A stretch of 37,483 bases of DNA from a virus. Position 1 is the stretch's first letter. Each line of letters begins with the position of its first letter. The notes beneath the pieces were generated by a model, which was given only the letters and a program-made list of their open reading frames with translations, was not told the origin of the DNA and ran no database searches. This document shows positions 1-7,901 of this stretch, piece after piece. The stretch covers positions 1 through 37,483 of IMG/VR virus record IMGVR_UViG_3300042914_001235; one strand, 5' to 3'. The position numbers and the translations under genes are program-made.

Positions 1-2
1 TC

Positions 3-1832
3 CGTCCAGCAACATCGTTCTATACAGGGACGGGTGCAACCCAGTTAGTTCCCGACGTTTTCCCTGTCGCTATCAACGGTCGCCCGTACATGGTGGACAT
101 GAAGGCGAACGCGTTCAACCGCCAGTTTGATGCGCGTGTTCGTGATTCGGTTGACCAGTCAACGGAACCTGGCGAGGGTGCGTTGAACCCGCAGGGTTTG
201 TGGCGTCGTTCGCAGTCATCGTGGCATTACGGGGCAGGGCAGCAATACTCTGACACGGCTGACGCTGAGGCGTACAGGTTCTATTCGAGCAAGGGTGTGG
301 ACCCGTGGACGAAGGGTCGTTTGTCGTTGCTGAGCGAAACGACAAAGGTGTACCCGACTAGCGGAACACCAGGCACGAACTTGTATGCGGTGACTGCTGA
401 TGGTCGCCTCTATGGAACTGACGGGCAGACGGTTAGGTACACCAGCGATTTCGTGACGGTCACAACGGTGACTGGCACCCAGGCATCGGACCTCTATTCG
501 ATTACTTCTGACGGCTACAACGTGTTCTACTCGTACGCCAACGGCGACATCGACCAGACCAACGCTGGCATCTCTACTTCGTCGGCGTACATCACGGGCA
601 TCGAGGCTGGAGTCCTGGCTTACGTCAGGGGGCGCCTGATGGTCGCAGGTCAGGGTACCGATAAACGCAAGATTTGGAACATCACCACCGCGGCAGGTTC
701 TTCTGCGAACAACCCGTCTGCGCTTTATACGCATCCGAACACGAACTGGCAATGGGTCGGTTTTGCTGCTGGACAAACCCACATCTATGCCGCTGGGTAC
801 GGCGGAAACTTCAGCATCATCTACAAGACGCAAATCAAGGCTGATGGTACGGCGCTTGACATTCCGACTGCCGCAGCGGAACTGCCCCAAGGCGAGTTCG
901 TCCGCTCAATTTACGGATACCTTGGCTACATCATTTTGGGTACGGACACTGGATTTAGGTTCTGCTCAACCGACACCGACGGCAACCTGACTGTTGGACC
1001 CTTGGTTGAAACTGGCGCTGCAATCACTTCATTCTCTGGCATCGGCAAATACGTCTACTTCTCATGGTCCAACTTTGACTCCACCTCTACAGGCATCGGA
1101 CGCATGGACATCTCCGTGTTCATCTCCCCGAACCAGCCAGCGTACGCATCGGACCTGATGGCTACAGCCCAGGGTCCAGTGCTGTCAATCCACGAGTTCC
1201 AAGGCAAGCCACTCTTCACCGTCTCAGGTGTCGGCGTCTACATACCCCACGCCACGAACCTTGTCGCCTCTGGCTACCTACGGTCAGGTATCTACCGTTG
1301 GGGTGTCCCAGATGCCAAGTTCATCCCCAAACTGGACATCCGCTGCCTGCCGTTGAAAGGTTCAGTCACGATGGCGGTTGCATCAGACGGCGGAGACTTC
1401 TTCGACTTTGCCACCCTGTCCACCCCGAACGTCAAAGAAAAAACGTTCGACGGGCTAGAAGACAAAGTGTTCGAAGCCGAAATCAAAGTCACCCTTGCCC
1501 GTGACGCCGTAACCAGCACGGGACCAACCCTCACCCGCTGGATGGCACGCGCCTACGCCGCCCCGCTACGCTCCCAAATCTTCTCCGTCCCCCTCATCAT
1601 GCACCACAAACTGTCTATCAACGGACGCGAATATTGGCAGGACGTCGACCGCGAACTCGCCTACCTGCGCGACCTTGTGGAAACCCCCCGAGTGGTCACC
1701 TACCAGGAGAACGAAGAAACGTTCGCGGTGGTGGTGGAGAACGTGCAGATGCAGATAGCCCAGTTGGTGAACGCCCATCGGACGAACGACTTTGAGGGAA
1801 CTGCTATAGTCGTCATGCGTAGTGTAAGATGA
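3..1832 (+). CDS. tail protein, 5' end cut by the window
   Basis: The reading frame is open from base 3 with no stop before it, so the gene starts outside the window and the first in-window ATG (base 90) is internal. The coding text before that ATG (a VAINGRPYMVDMK stretch) looks continuous with the rest and resembles the N-terminal part of actinophage tail proteins as I remember them. The protein is about 610 residues in the window, rich in beta-strand-like Gly/Thr/Ser segments with repeated aromatic-glycine turns, as in a propeller or fibre-like structural protein. It is followed after 7 bases by another virion gene. The second half (from about base 1020) uses far more C-ending codons than the first, possibly a mosaic join. 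The tail assignment is inferred from position and general similarity. Confidence 0.7.
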   Translation, partial: RPATSFYTGTGATQLVPDVFPVAINGRPYMVDMKANAFNRQFDARVRDSVDQSTEPGEGALNPQGLWRRSQSSWHYGAGQQYSDTADAEAYRFYSSKGVDPWTKGRLSLLSETTKVYPTSGTPGTNLYAVTADGRLYGTDGQTVRYTSDFVTVTTVTGTQASDLYSITSDGYNVFYSYANGDIDQTNAGISTSSAYITGIEAGVLAYVRGRLMVAGQGTDKRKIWNITTAAGSSANNPSALYTHPNTNWQWVGFAAGQTHIYAAGYGGNFSIIYKTQIKADGTALDIPTAAAELPQGEFVRSIYGYLGYIILGTDTGFRFCSTDTDGNLTVGPLVETGAAITSFSGIGKYVYFSWSNFDSTSTGIGRMDISVFISPNQPAYASDLMATAQGPVLSIHEFQGKPLFTVSGVGVYIPHATNLVASGYLRSGIYRWGVPDAKFIPKLDIRCLPLKGSVTMAVASDGGDFFDFATLSTPNVKEKTFDGLEDKVFEAEIKVTLARDAVTSTGPTLTRWMARAYAAPLRSQIFSVPLIMHHKLSINGREYWQDVDRELAYLRDLVETPRVVTYQENEETFAVVVENVQMQIAQLVNAHRTNDFEGTAIVVMRSVR

Positions 1833-1839
1833 GGTCCTA

Positions 1840-2325
1840 ATGGCAGCAGTAACTCGCAGACAATATAAGGGCGCAGCGGCGCAGACGACCATTACCAACG
1901 CTTTGTCGGCTGGTGACACGTCGGCTACGTTGGCGGCGACTACAGGCTGGCCTTCAACGGCAGCCGTCCCTTTCTATGTTGTCATTAGTCCTGGGACTGC
2001 GAGCGAGGAGAAGTGCAGCGCTACCATCTCAGGCTCCGTGTTGACTTTGACTCGTGCGCAGGATGATACGACTGCTCAGAGTCATGCGTCTGGTGCGACG
2101 ATTTATCCTGTGTTCTCAGCGGATGATGCTGATGAGGCGAACTTTCTTGCGTCGCGTTGGACGACGAAGGGTGACCTTGTTGCGTTCAATGGGACTGATG
2201 TGGCTCGTCTTGGTGTTGGGACGAATGAGTATGTGTTGACGGCTGATTCGGCTGAGGCGACTGGTCTGAAGTGGGCTGCGATTCCTGCTTCGGTTGATAT
2301 TATTCAGATTCAAGTATTCAGTTAG
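1840..2325 (+). CDS. tail fibre/adaptor-like structural protein
   Basis: 161 residues. The N-terminal half has a compact beta domain: a DTSATLAATTGWP strand-turn, a hydrophobic FYVVI strand, an acidic EEK turn, then LTLTRAQDDTTAQSH. This is the same pattern as the truncated gene at the right end of the window (a TSVVL strand, VFEIESE, LTVERGF), a domain often seen in phage tail and adaptor proteins. The C-terminal part has a segment near WTTKGDLVAFNGTDVARL of the kind found just before fibre tips. It sits in the tail operon, 7 bases after the previous gene. The exact role is not known. A minor tail or fibre-attachment protein is most likely. Confidence 0.6.
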   Translation: MAAVTRRQYKGAAAQTTITNALSAGDTSATLAATTGWPSTAAVPFYVVISPGTASEEKCSATISGSVLTLTRAQDDTTAQSHASGATIYPVFSADDADEANFLASRWTTKGDLVAFNGTDVARLGVGTNEYVLTADSAEATGLKWAAIPASVDIIQIQVFS

Positions 2326-2334
2326 GATAAGAGC

Positions 2335-2697
2335 ATGTCTACATTTACGAAGAAGAAACTGTCGAACTCGACTGATGGTATGGCTATCAAGGTCGGAGGT
2401 CCCGCTACCGCGAACTCCGTGACGGTGCATACTGCTGTTGCTGGTACGACTGTCGGTACGTTTGACGAAATCTGGCTGTATGCGAACAACACTTCGAGTT
2501 CATCTGTGAAACTGACGATTGAGTGGGGTACTGCTACTGCGGCTGACGGGAACATCGAGTTGACGGTGTTGCCCGAAGCGGGTTTGGTGACGGTGATTCC
2601 TGGTTTGATTTTGCAGAACGCAAAGGTCGTGAAGGCATTTGCTGCGACGGCTGATGTGATTTTGCTGACTGGGTTTGTCAACGCGATTGAGGCGTAA
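2335..2697 (+). CDS. small beta-rich virion protein, unknown function
   Basis: 120 residues, starting with ATG 9 bases after the previous stop. The sequence is almost entirely alternating hydrophobic and Ser/Thr/Gly residues with no charged helices, which suggests a beta-sandwich. There is no signal peptide or membrane segment. It lies between the fibre-like gene before it and the first glycine-rich adhesin 3 bases after it, so it probably belongs to the tail tip or fibre complex. No family is recognised with certainty. Confidence 0.55.
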   Translation: MSTFTKKKLSNSTDGMAIKVGGPATANSVTVHTAVAGTTVGTFDEIWLYANNTSSSSVKLTIEWGTATAADGNIELTVLPEAGLVTVIPGLILQNAKVVKAFAATADVILLTGFVNAIEA

Positions 2698-2700
2698 CTG

Positions 2701-3534
2701 ATGGCTACTGCTCGCCGTCAACTTGGGTATGTGTCGTCGCAGTCGTCTCAGGCTGTGTTCGCTTCGCAGACGCTCGCGGTTGACTATTTGCTTGTCGGTG
2801 GCGGTGGTGGTGGTGGGAAACGCACATCTGTCGCTTGCGGCGGCGGTGGTGCTGGAGGATTCGTTACAGGTTCGGGCATTATCGGAAAAACCACCTACAC
2901 GGTGAAAGTGGGGGCGGGCGGTTTAGGTTCAACTGAGAGTTCTAGTCCAGGCCTAAACGGTACTGCCTCATCGTTCATAGGTAGCGCTAACGGCGGTGGC
3001 GGTGGTGCTGGTTTCAACACTGGACTCAACGGCGGTTCTGGTGGCGGCGCGGTGGATGCACCTGCGGGAACTGGTATTTCTGGCGAAGGAAGTAACGGCG
3101 GGACTGGAGTTGGTGCTGGTACGGGTGGCGGCGGTGGTGGTGGTGCTGGTGGTGTTGGCGGTAATGGTTCGTCGAATACGGGCGGTTCAGGCGGCGCAGC
3201 ATCTACGAACAACTACACAGGCTCAACTATTTCTTATTCTGGCGGTGGCGGCGGTGGCGGAAACACCACAGGCGGCACAGCAGGCACCAACGCGGGCAAC
3301 GGTGGTGGTAACGCTGCAGGCTCAAATGGCACAGCAAATCGTGGTGGCGGTGGCGGCGGTGGCGGCAACGGCAATAACGGTGGCAACGGCGGTTCTGGTC
3401 GAGTCGTCGTCCGTTGGCTTACCGCAGATGGTGCTAACTTCACCATCACATCAACAGGTTCACCGACCACAGGCACGGACGGTTCGTACACTTACTATGC
3501 GTGGGATTCCGCGGGAAGTTTGACGTTGGCATAA
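2701..3534 (+). CDS. glycine-rich receptor-binding tail tip protein A
   Basis: 277 residues. A short N-terminal segment (LGYVSSQSSQ) is followed by a beta strand (VDYLLVGGGGGGG) and then about 190 residues dominated by runs of Gly with Asn, Ala, Ser and Thr. The C-terminus returns to ordinary sequence (a RVVVRWL strand and a Tyr-rich end). Long Gly runs flanked by short strands are the hallmark of polyglycine-II adhesin tips, known from the S16 gp38 type of tail fibre adhesin. The N-terminal GYVSSQ motif is shared with the second glycine-rich protein at 3767, so it may be the attachment point to a common fibre. It probably binds the host surface. The family is inferred from composition, not from a search. 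Confidence 0.7.
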   Translation: MATARRQLGYVSSQSSQAVFASQTLAVDYLLVGGGGGGGKRTSVACGGGGAGGFVTGSGIIGKTTYTVKVGAGGLGSTESSSPGLNGTASSFIGSANGGGGGAGFNTGLNGGSGGGAVDAPAGTGISGEGSNGGTGVGAGTGGGGGGGAGGVGGNGSSNTGGSGGAASTNNYTGSTISYSGGGGGGGNTTGGTAGTNAGNGGGNAAGSNGTANRGGGGGGGGNGNNGGNGGSGRVVVRWLTADGANFTITSTGSPTTGTDGSYTYYAWDSAGSLTLA

Positions 3535-3770
3535 TGGCACACTTCGCAAAGATTGAAAACGGTATCGTTCGAGAAGTTATCGTCGTCGGCAACGGTGACG
3601 CCCCAACAGAGGCCGCAGGCAAAGCGTTCCTCGCAAGCATCGGTCTTGCTGGCGAGTGGGTGCAAACGTCGTACAACAATAACCCTATTGAGGGTGCGGA
3701 CCGTGGGAAGTTTGCTGGTATTGGTGATGTGTGGGATGGGTCTAAGTTTGTTAGTGAGGTAGCAGAATGA
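3534..3770 (+). CDS. small fibre-associated protein A (paralogue of 4671-4925)
   Basis: 78 residues. I chose the ATG at 3534, which overlaps the TAA of the adhesin gene by one base (TAATG); an earlier in-frame start at 3501 would overlap by 34 bases. The protein has the layout seen in small phage proteins often found beside tail fibre genes: HFAKIENGIVREVIVV at the start, then LAGEWVQTSYN and RGKFAGIGDVWD. A second copy with the same landmarks lies at 4671. Each copy directly follows a glycine-rich adhesin, so it may be an assembly chaperone or a cap for that adhesin. That role is inference. Confidence 0.65.
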   Translation: MAHFAKIENGIVREVIVVGNGDAPTEAAGKAFLASIGLAGEWVQTSYNNNPIEGADRGKFAGIGDVWDGSKFVSEVAE

Positions 3771-4669
3771 CGCGTTCGTACATGGGCTACGTCTCATCGC
3801 AGACAACTAGCACTTTGCCGTTGATGGCTTACGGTACTGCGACGGGTGGTTCTTCATCTTCAACGATTACCGTGAGCGGTGTCAGTTACACAATGCTCAC
3901 CTTCACGGCAACTGCAACTTTGACGGTGACAAAGGCTGGACTGTTTGATGTGTTTTTGATGGGTGGCGGTGGAGCCAGCGGTTACTCAGACACTGGTGAA
4001 GATGGTTCTGGCGGTGGCGGTGGCGGTGGTTGGCGTGAAGCCACACTGTATTTGGATTCCAATCAGACGATTACGATTGGTGCTGGTTTGGCTGGCGCAA
4101 CAAACAGCGGTGCGGCTATCGGTGAACCGACATACATTGGCGACCTCCTGCTGGCTTTGGGTGGAGGTCGTGGCGGCAGTTGGGACTATTTCCAGAACGG
4201 GGCTAACGCTATTCGTGCTGGAAACGGTGGTGGCACAGACGGGACAGGTCGCCCAGGTGCAACTGCGTGGGCTGGCGGTAACGCTGGCGGCGCTAACGGC
4301 GGAACCTATGACATCTATCGTGCAAGCGGTGGCGGTGGAGGCGCAGGTGGAGTCGGAGGAAACGGCAATAACACTGGTGGTGCTAACGGCGGTGCTGGCG
4401 GTATTGGTCGTGATATGTCTGCATGGCGTGGCGAATCTGCTGGAACTACCTACTATGGTGGTGGCGGCGGTGGTGCGACACCTGGCGGTGTTGGAACACC
4501 TGGCACGGGTGGTGCTGGTGGTGGCGGCAATGGTCAGAAACAGGGCGCAAGCGGTACGGCTGGTTCTGCAAACACAGGCGGTGGTGGAGGTGCAGTCGGT
4601 CAAATGTCGGGAGCGTTGGCTGGTTTGGCTGGCGGTTCAGGAATCGCTCTCGTAAGGTTCAAGATTTGA
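3767..4669 (+). CDS. glycine-rich receptor-binding tail tip protein B
   Basis: 300 residues, overlapping the previous gene by 4 bases (ATGA). It begins with MGYVSSQTTSTL, matching the GYVSSQ start of the protein at 2701, then has a strand (LFDVFLMGGGGASG) and a long Gly-rich body with Ala, Asn, Thr and a few aromatic residues, ending in a strand (GIALVRFKI). It has the same build as the 2701 protein but the body is clearly diverged. It is therefore either a second adhesin with another receptor or the partner in a hetero-oligomeric tip. Confidence 0.7.
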   Translation: MTRSYMGYVSSQTTSTLPLMAYGTATGGSSSSTITVSGVSYTMLTFTATATLTVTKAGLFDVFLMGGGGASGYSDTGEDGSGGGGGGGWREATLYLDSNQTITIGAGLAGATNSGAAIGEPTYIGDLLLALGGGRGGSWDYFQNGANAIRAGNGGGTDGTGRPGATAWAGGNAGGANGGTYDIYRASGGGGGAGGVGGNGNNTGGANGGAGGIGRDMSAWRGESAGTTYYGGGGGGATPGGVGTPGTGGAGGGGNGQKQGASGTAGSANTGGGGGAVGQMSGALAGLAGGSGIALVRFKI

Positions 4670-4670
4670 T

Positions 4671-4925
4671 ATGACTTACCATAACGCTCACGCTGCTCGC
4701 ATTGACGAACACAACATCGTTCAACAAGTGATTGTTATCCCGTATCTAAACGATGATGATGATGAGATTACGGCGTACTGCAACTCTTTGGGTTTGGCTG
4801 GTCGTTGGATTGACACTTCGTACACGGGTTCTCGTCGTGGACGATTTGCTGGTGCTGGTGACCTTTATGATGCCGAACTTGACGAGTTCGTGACACCACC
4901 TGTTGTTGAGGATGCGCCCGAATAA
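4671..4925 (+). CDS. small fibre-associated protein B (paralogue of 3534-3770)
   Basis: 84 residues. It aligns along its length with the protein at 3534: HAARIDEHNIVQQVIVI against HFAKIENGIVREVIVV, LGLAGRWIDTSY against IGLAGEWVQTSY, and RRGRFAGAGDLYD against DRGKFAGIGDVWD. An Asp-run (DDDDE) replaces the middle loop. It is the second member of the duplicated adhesin-plus-partner unit. Its 3' end overlaps the start of the secreted protein gene by 14 bases. Confidence 0.65.
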   Translation: MTYHNAHAARIDEHNIVQQVIVIPYLNDDDDEITAYCNSLGLAGRWIDTSYTGSRRGRFAGAGDLYDAELDEFVTPPVVEDAPE

Positions 4926-6204
4926 CAGCCTTCGATGGCTGATATTTCTCCCAGCAGCAATCCTCGCGCTCGCTGCCCCAGCCAAAGCCGAAACACAACC
5001 AGGACTCAACGCCGTTGGCTACACCTATGAGCCGACAGGCATCCCCCTCCGCGTAGACGACCTCTACCCAACCTGCGGGTCAGAGGTAGAGAACAACATC
5101 AACCGCAACTTCAACGGCGAACCATTCCAAGACTGCGGCTACGACCTTTTCATGGTTCACTACACAGGATTCATCACCCTCCCCGAACACGAGACGATTC
5201 AGTTCATGGTCGCAGCAGACGATGGCGGCACCATCCAAATCGCAAACACCGAGTTCGGCACATGGAACGTGAAAGGCTGCTCATGGAGTGAGCAAGTCAG
5301 CCTTGATGTTGGTGCTGGCACGTATCCGTTAGACGGCTGGTTCTTTGAATGGGGCGGCGGAACCTGCTACATGCTCGCTTGGAACATTGACGACGAAGGT
5401 TGGGCCATCGTTCCTGATGAGGCGTTTACTCAAACCTCCACCCCACCAACCACCACGACGACGACTGTTCCTGAGACGACTGTTCCTGAGACGACTGTTC
5501 CTGAGACGACGTTGCCTGAGACAACTACGACTGAGCCTGTTACCACGACTACAGAGTTGGTTACGACAACCACTGAACAAACCACGACGACGACTGTTTA
5601 TGTGCCGCCAGCAACGACCACCACAGAACCTGAACCCGAGCCAGAACCCGAGCCAGAAACTACAACGACTACGGAACCTGTCGAGGAGGAAGAGCCTCCC
5701 CTTGACAGCACGCCTCCTCAGCCAGAAGACGACGAGCCACAGGACTCAACTCCTGAGACTCCTCCGACAACCGAGCCTGAAATGCCTCAACCCGAAACAA
5801 CGCTAGAAACAGAAACGACACCAGAAGAAACATTCCCAGAACAGGAAACAGAAGAAGAATCATCAGAGTCAACCATACCCGAGGAGCCGACATCGGAGCA
5901 AGCATTGGTGTTCGCCACCAACCCAGAGGTACTCGCGACCATCAGCAACGAGGAAGCCGAAGCAATCTTCGAAGCCCTCGACCTATCCACCCTTGACGAG
6001 AGTCAGGTGGCTGAACTGGTAGCCGCAGTCCAAGACGCCCCCACCGAAGTCAGAGAAGCGTTCGAAGAGAAGGTGGACATCTTCAAAGAAGGGCTGGATG
6101 ATTATATTCCTACGGGTTCCAACATCCCTGTCGGGGAACGCCGTGCCCTTATTGCTATTGGTGCGGCTATCACGGCTGCGGGTGCGACTAGGATACGCCG
6201 ATAA
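4912..6204 (+). CDS. secreted PA14-like surface protein with Thr/Pro/Glu linker and C-terminal membrane anchor
   Basis: 430 residues. I prefer ATG 4912 over TTG 4903. The ATG gives a classic signal peptide: Arg at 2 and 9, a hydrophobic core at 9-22, and an AKA cleavage site near residue 26. Residues about 35-165 resemble a PA14-like beta domain, with FMVHYTGFITLPEH, the AADDGGTIQIAN turn, and several cysteines (such as CGS, DCGYD and KGCSW) that would be disulphide-bonded outside the cell. A long linker of Thr, Pro and Glu with repeated VPETT units follows, then an acidic helical domain, and finally a hydrophobic helix (ALIAIGAAITAAGA) ending in RIRR, which looks like a membrane anchor. PA14 domains bind carbohydrates in many secreted proteins. 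The gene lies between adhesins and holins. It looks like a host surface protein captured by the phage. Receptor masking, superinfection exclusion or lysis timing are all possible. Confidence 0.7.
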   Translation: MRPNNSLRWLIFLPAAILALAAPAKAETQPGLNAVGYTYEPTGIPLRVDDLYPTCGSEVENNINRNFNGEPFQDCGYDLFMVHYTGFITLPEHETIQFMVAADDGGTIQIANTEFGTWNVKGCSWSEQVSLDVGAGTYPLDGWFFEWGGGTCYMLAWNIDDEGWAIVPDEAFTQTSTPPTTTTTTVPETTVPETTVPETTLPETTTTEPVTTTTELVTTTTEQTTTTTVYVPPATTTTEPEPEPEPEPETTTTTEPVEEEEPPLDSTPPQPEDDEPQDSTPETPPTTEPEMPQPETTLETETTPEETFPEQETEEESSESTIPEEPTSEQALVFATNPEVLATISNEEAEAIFEALDLSTLDESQVAELVAAVQDAPTEVREAFEEKVDIFKEGLDDYIPTGSNIPVGERRALIAIGAAITAAGATRIRR

Positions 6205-6374
6205 TGAAACGCGTCCTTGACTACATCACCGAAAACTCGTGGACCCTAGCGGGCACGGGGCTAGTACTTATTACCCTTTCGGGTCCGACATTGCGTCAAG
6301 CGCTATGGATTACTGGTGTAGCACTGGTGCTACACTCTGTACTCACCTTAGGATTGGGGAAGAAAGATGAATAA
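6204..6374 (+). CDS. two-helix holin-like membrane protein
   Basis: 56 residues. The ATG overlaps the preceding TAA by one base. Two hydrophobic helices are visible: about residues 13-25 (WTLAGTGLVLITL) and 34-50 (ALWITGVALVLHSVLTL), with a short loop containing Arg and a charged GKKDE tail. Size, topology and position directly ahead of a second small membrane protein and the endolysin fit a class II-like holin. Its end overlaps the next gene by 8 bases, which suggests coupled translation. No motif proves pore formation. Confidence 0.65.
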   Translation: MKRVLDYITENSWTLAGTGLVLITLSGPTLRQALWITGVALVLHSVLTLGLGKKDE

Positions 6375-6624
6375 CTTCATGGCAATCGCCAACAAGACCG
6401 TCGCAAAGTTCCTCGACTTGGGGCAACGTCTCTTCTCCCTCTTCCTTGCCAACGCCCTCCCAGCCGTCACAGGCGGTGCAGTCATCGGCGTATCGGTAGC
6501 CAAGTCCGCCCTCCTCGCAGGCTTCATGGCAGTCGTACAGGTCATCCAGAAACTTGCTGCCGCCTCCACCGACGGAGAGTTGACGAGTGAAGAAATCGCG
6601 GAAGCCTTCGGCAAGAAGGCGTAG
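6367..6624 (+). CDS. holin-like small membrane protein
   Basis: 85 residues starting MNNFMAIANK. One long or two short hydrophobic segments span about residues 24-60 (LFLANALPAVTGGAVIGVSV, then SALLAGFMAVVQVIQ). A polar tail follows with DGELTSEEIAEAFGKK, a feature I know from small holin-like proteins of actinophages. It directly precedes the endolysin. With the 56-residue protein upstream it would form a two-component membrane part of the lysis cassette (holin and antiholin, or two cooperating holins). Which does which cannot be told from sequence. Confidence 0.65.
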   Translation: MNNFMAIANKTVAKFLDLGQRLFSLFLANALPAVTGGAVIGVSVAKSALLAGFMAVVQVIQKLAAASTDGELTSEEIAEAFGKKA

Positions 6625-6628
6625 CCTT

Positions 6629-7183
6629 GTGGCAACACAACTCCCCATTGTCAAAGTCACCCTCTGTTCCCACCTGAAAGGGGTAAAACCTGGTGAACTC
6701 GGTCCTGAACTTCTTCGCGGTATTGAAGGCAAAGGCAAACTCCATCATTGTGCGGCTGACGCATACGAAGCAATGGACGCAGCAGCCAACGCCGAAGGTA
6801 TCGACCTCTCCCCAACCTCGCAAGCGGACACCTACCGTTCGCTCGAAACCCAAGAGTATGGCTTCTACCAAAGGCACACCGATAACCCGAACAAGAAACT
6901 CCTCAAGCAAAAGCCGCGCATCTACAAAGGCAAAGCGTGGTACCTGAAGAAAGGTATGGCACCAATGGCGGTGCCAGGTACCTCGAACCATAACCTTGGT
7001 ATCGCTATCGACATCGCCAACGCCAGCGGCGCTCGCTTGGCGTGGATGTTGAAGAACGCTCAACGGTTCGGATTTAGTTGGGAGTTGCAAAGCGAACCCT
7101 GGCACCTGCGCTTTGTAGCGGGTGATGTGACACCTGAAGCCGTGAAATCCTGGCTCGCTACACGCCCCGCACCCGAGGCGTAG
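6629..7183 (+). CDS. endolysin, M15 (VanY/D-Ala-D-Ala carboxypeptidase-like) peptidase
   Basis: 184 residues from GTG 6629, four bases after the upstream stop, with AAGAAGG about 9 bases ahead; an in-frame ATG at 6587 would overlap the holin gene by 38 bases. The zinc peptidase signature of the M15 family is clear: GTSNHNLGIAIDIAN (the SxHxxGxAxD motif) and, further on, EPWHLRF (the ExxWH motif with the third zinc ligand and catalytic Glu). Enzymes of this family cut peptide bonds in peptidoglycan stem or cross-link peptides. The protein has no signal peptide, so release through the holins is expected. No separate cell-wall binding domain is visible. Confidence 0.88.
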   Translation: MATQLPIVKVTLCSHLKGVKPGELGPELLRGIEGKGKLHHCAADAYEAMDAAANAEGIDLSPTSQADTYRSLETQEYGFYQRHTDNPNKKLLKQKPRIYKGKAWYLKKGMAPMAVPGTSNHNLGIAIDIANASGARLAWMLKNAQRFGFSWELQSEPWHLRFVAGDVTPEAVKSWLATRPAPEA

Positions 7184-7467
7184 TGGACGCCAACGCCGCA
7201 CTTATCGTTGCTGCGGCGGTCACAGCAGTTGGTGGCATCATCGTCGCCATCATCCAACAGTTCAAGAAGGAAAACCATACCGACCATCAGGTCGTTGTCG
7301 GACTTCTGCATGTGCTACGTAAGTCCCAGATGCGGGTAGAGGACAAGGTTGACAGGGTTGACGAACGGCTATCCAACCACCTAGAGTTCCACGCGACTGA
7401 GGGGATGCTTGACAATGGGCGAACAATTCACCAAGATGGAGTTGAAGGCATTAGCAAGATTTCTTAG
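7183..7467 (+). CDS. membrane protein with cytoplasmic coiled coil, third lysis-cassette member
   Basis: 94 residues from GTG 7183, which overlaps the endolysin TAG by one base. One hydrophobic helix occupies about residues 6-25 (ALIVAAAVTAVGGIIVAIIQQ). It is followed by a charged stretch with heptad-like spacing (QMRVEDKVDRVDERLSNHLE). Small actinophage proteins with one N-terminal helix and a coiled-coil tail often follow the lysin and are thought to modulate the holin (DUF2746-like). It could equally be a spanin-like or antiholin protein. The 3' end overlaps the next reading frame by 53 bases. Confidence 0.6.
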   Translation: MDANAALIVAAAVTAVGGIIVAIIQQFKKENHTDHQVVVGLLHVLRKSQMRVEDKVDRVDERLSNHLEFHATEGMLDNGRTIHQDGVEGISKIS

Positions 7468-7597
7468 GAAGGTTTACCCTGGGGCAGCCGACCAAGATGA
7501 CTTGTGGAATCTGATAAACAAAGTCGAACAACTCACAAGGGGGAAACAATATGCACGACCCGACCGCAGGCGCGGAGATTCTTCTTCGGGCACATGA
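7415..7597 (+). CDS. small protein of unknown function
   Basis: 60 residues from ATG 7415, overlapping both neighbours. The first 45 residues look like an amphipathic helical domain (FTKMELKALARFLRKVYPGAA, then DDLWNLINKVEQL). The end is basic and Ser-rich, and its last 47 bases overlap the MazG-like gene in another frame. Both overlaps are longer than usual for this genome, so I am less sure of this gene than of its neighbours, although the helical part reads like real protein. Confidence 0.45.
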   Translation: MGEQFTKMELKALARFLRKVYPGAADQDDLWNLINKVEQLTRGKQYARPDRRRGDSSSGT

Positions 7598-7901
7598 ACT
7601 GATTACACGCGACAGGCAGCATGCCTACTCGCATCCGCTCGAAGATTATTCGCGCACAGTTTCCATCTACAACGCACTCAAAGGCGACGATGTGATGACC
7701 GCTGAAGACGGCATCCTGTTCATGGTGTGCGTCAAACTCTCACGACTGATGAACGAACTCGACAACGGGTTGGACATCCCTGACAACATCATCGACCTCG
7801 CAGGGTATGTTGGCTGTTTACAGATGGTGCGTGAAGCATCAAGTCGTACGACAGCAGAGTTGGCACGCATGTTCAAAACTGGTGAAACGTACGCCCAGTG
7901 A
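7551..7901 (+). CDS. MazG-like / DUF6378 family protein
   Basis: 116 residues. A good GGGGGAAA ribosome binding site precedes the ATG. The landmarks HAYSHPLEDYSRT, a middle segment EDGILFMVCVKLSRLMNE, and the DNIIDLAGYVGCLQMV helix match the phage DUF6378 family as I know it, an all-alpha group related to MazG nucleotide pyrophosphohydrolases. The Glu, Lys and Asp residues in these helices resemble the metal-binding positions of that superfamily. Such proteins may remove unwanted nucleotides or lower the alarmone level during infection. The enzymatic activity is inferred. Confidence 0.7.
   Translation: MHDPTAGAEILLRAHELITRDRQHAYSHPLEDYSRTVSIYNALKGDDVMTAEDGILFMVCVKLSRLMNELDNGLDIPDNIIDLAGYVGCLQMVREASSRTTAELARMFKTGETYAQ

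Noticed and set aside
2895-3523. Long proline-, valine- or alanine-rich frames opposite and beside the glycine-rich genes (also 3963-4655 and 3986-4603).
   Set aside because: They are shadows of Gly-codon repeats (GGN read in other frames or strands) and have no start signals.
5440-5700. A tandem DNA repeat or phase-variable tract in the Thr/Pro/Glu stalk.
   Set aside because: The VPETT units are in part near-identical in DNA, but there are only four and they are in frame as a linker. No homopolymer or slippage-prone tract is present.
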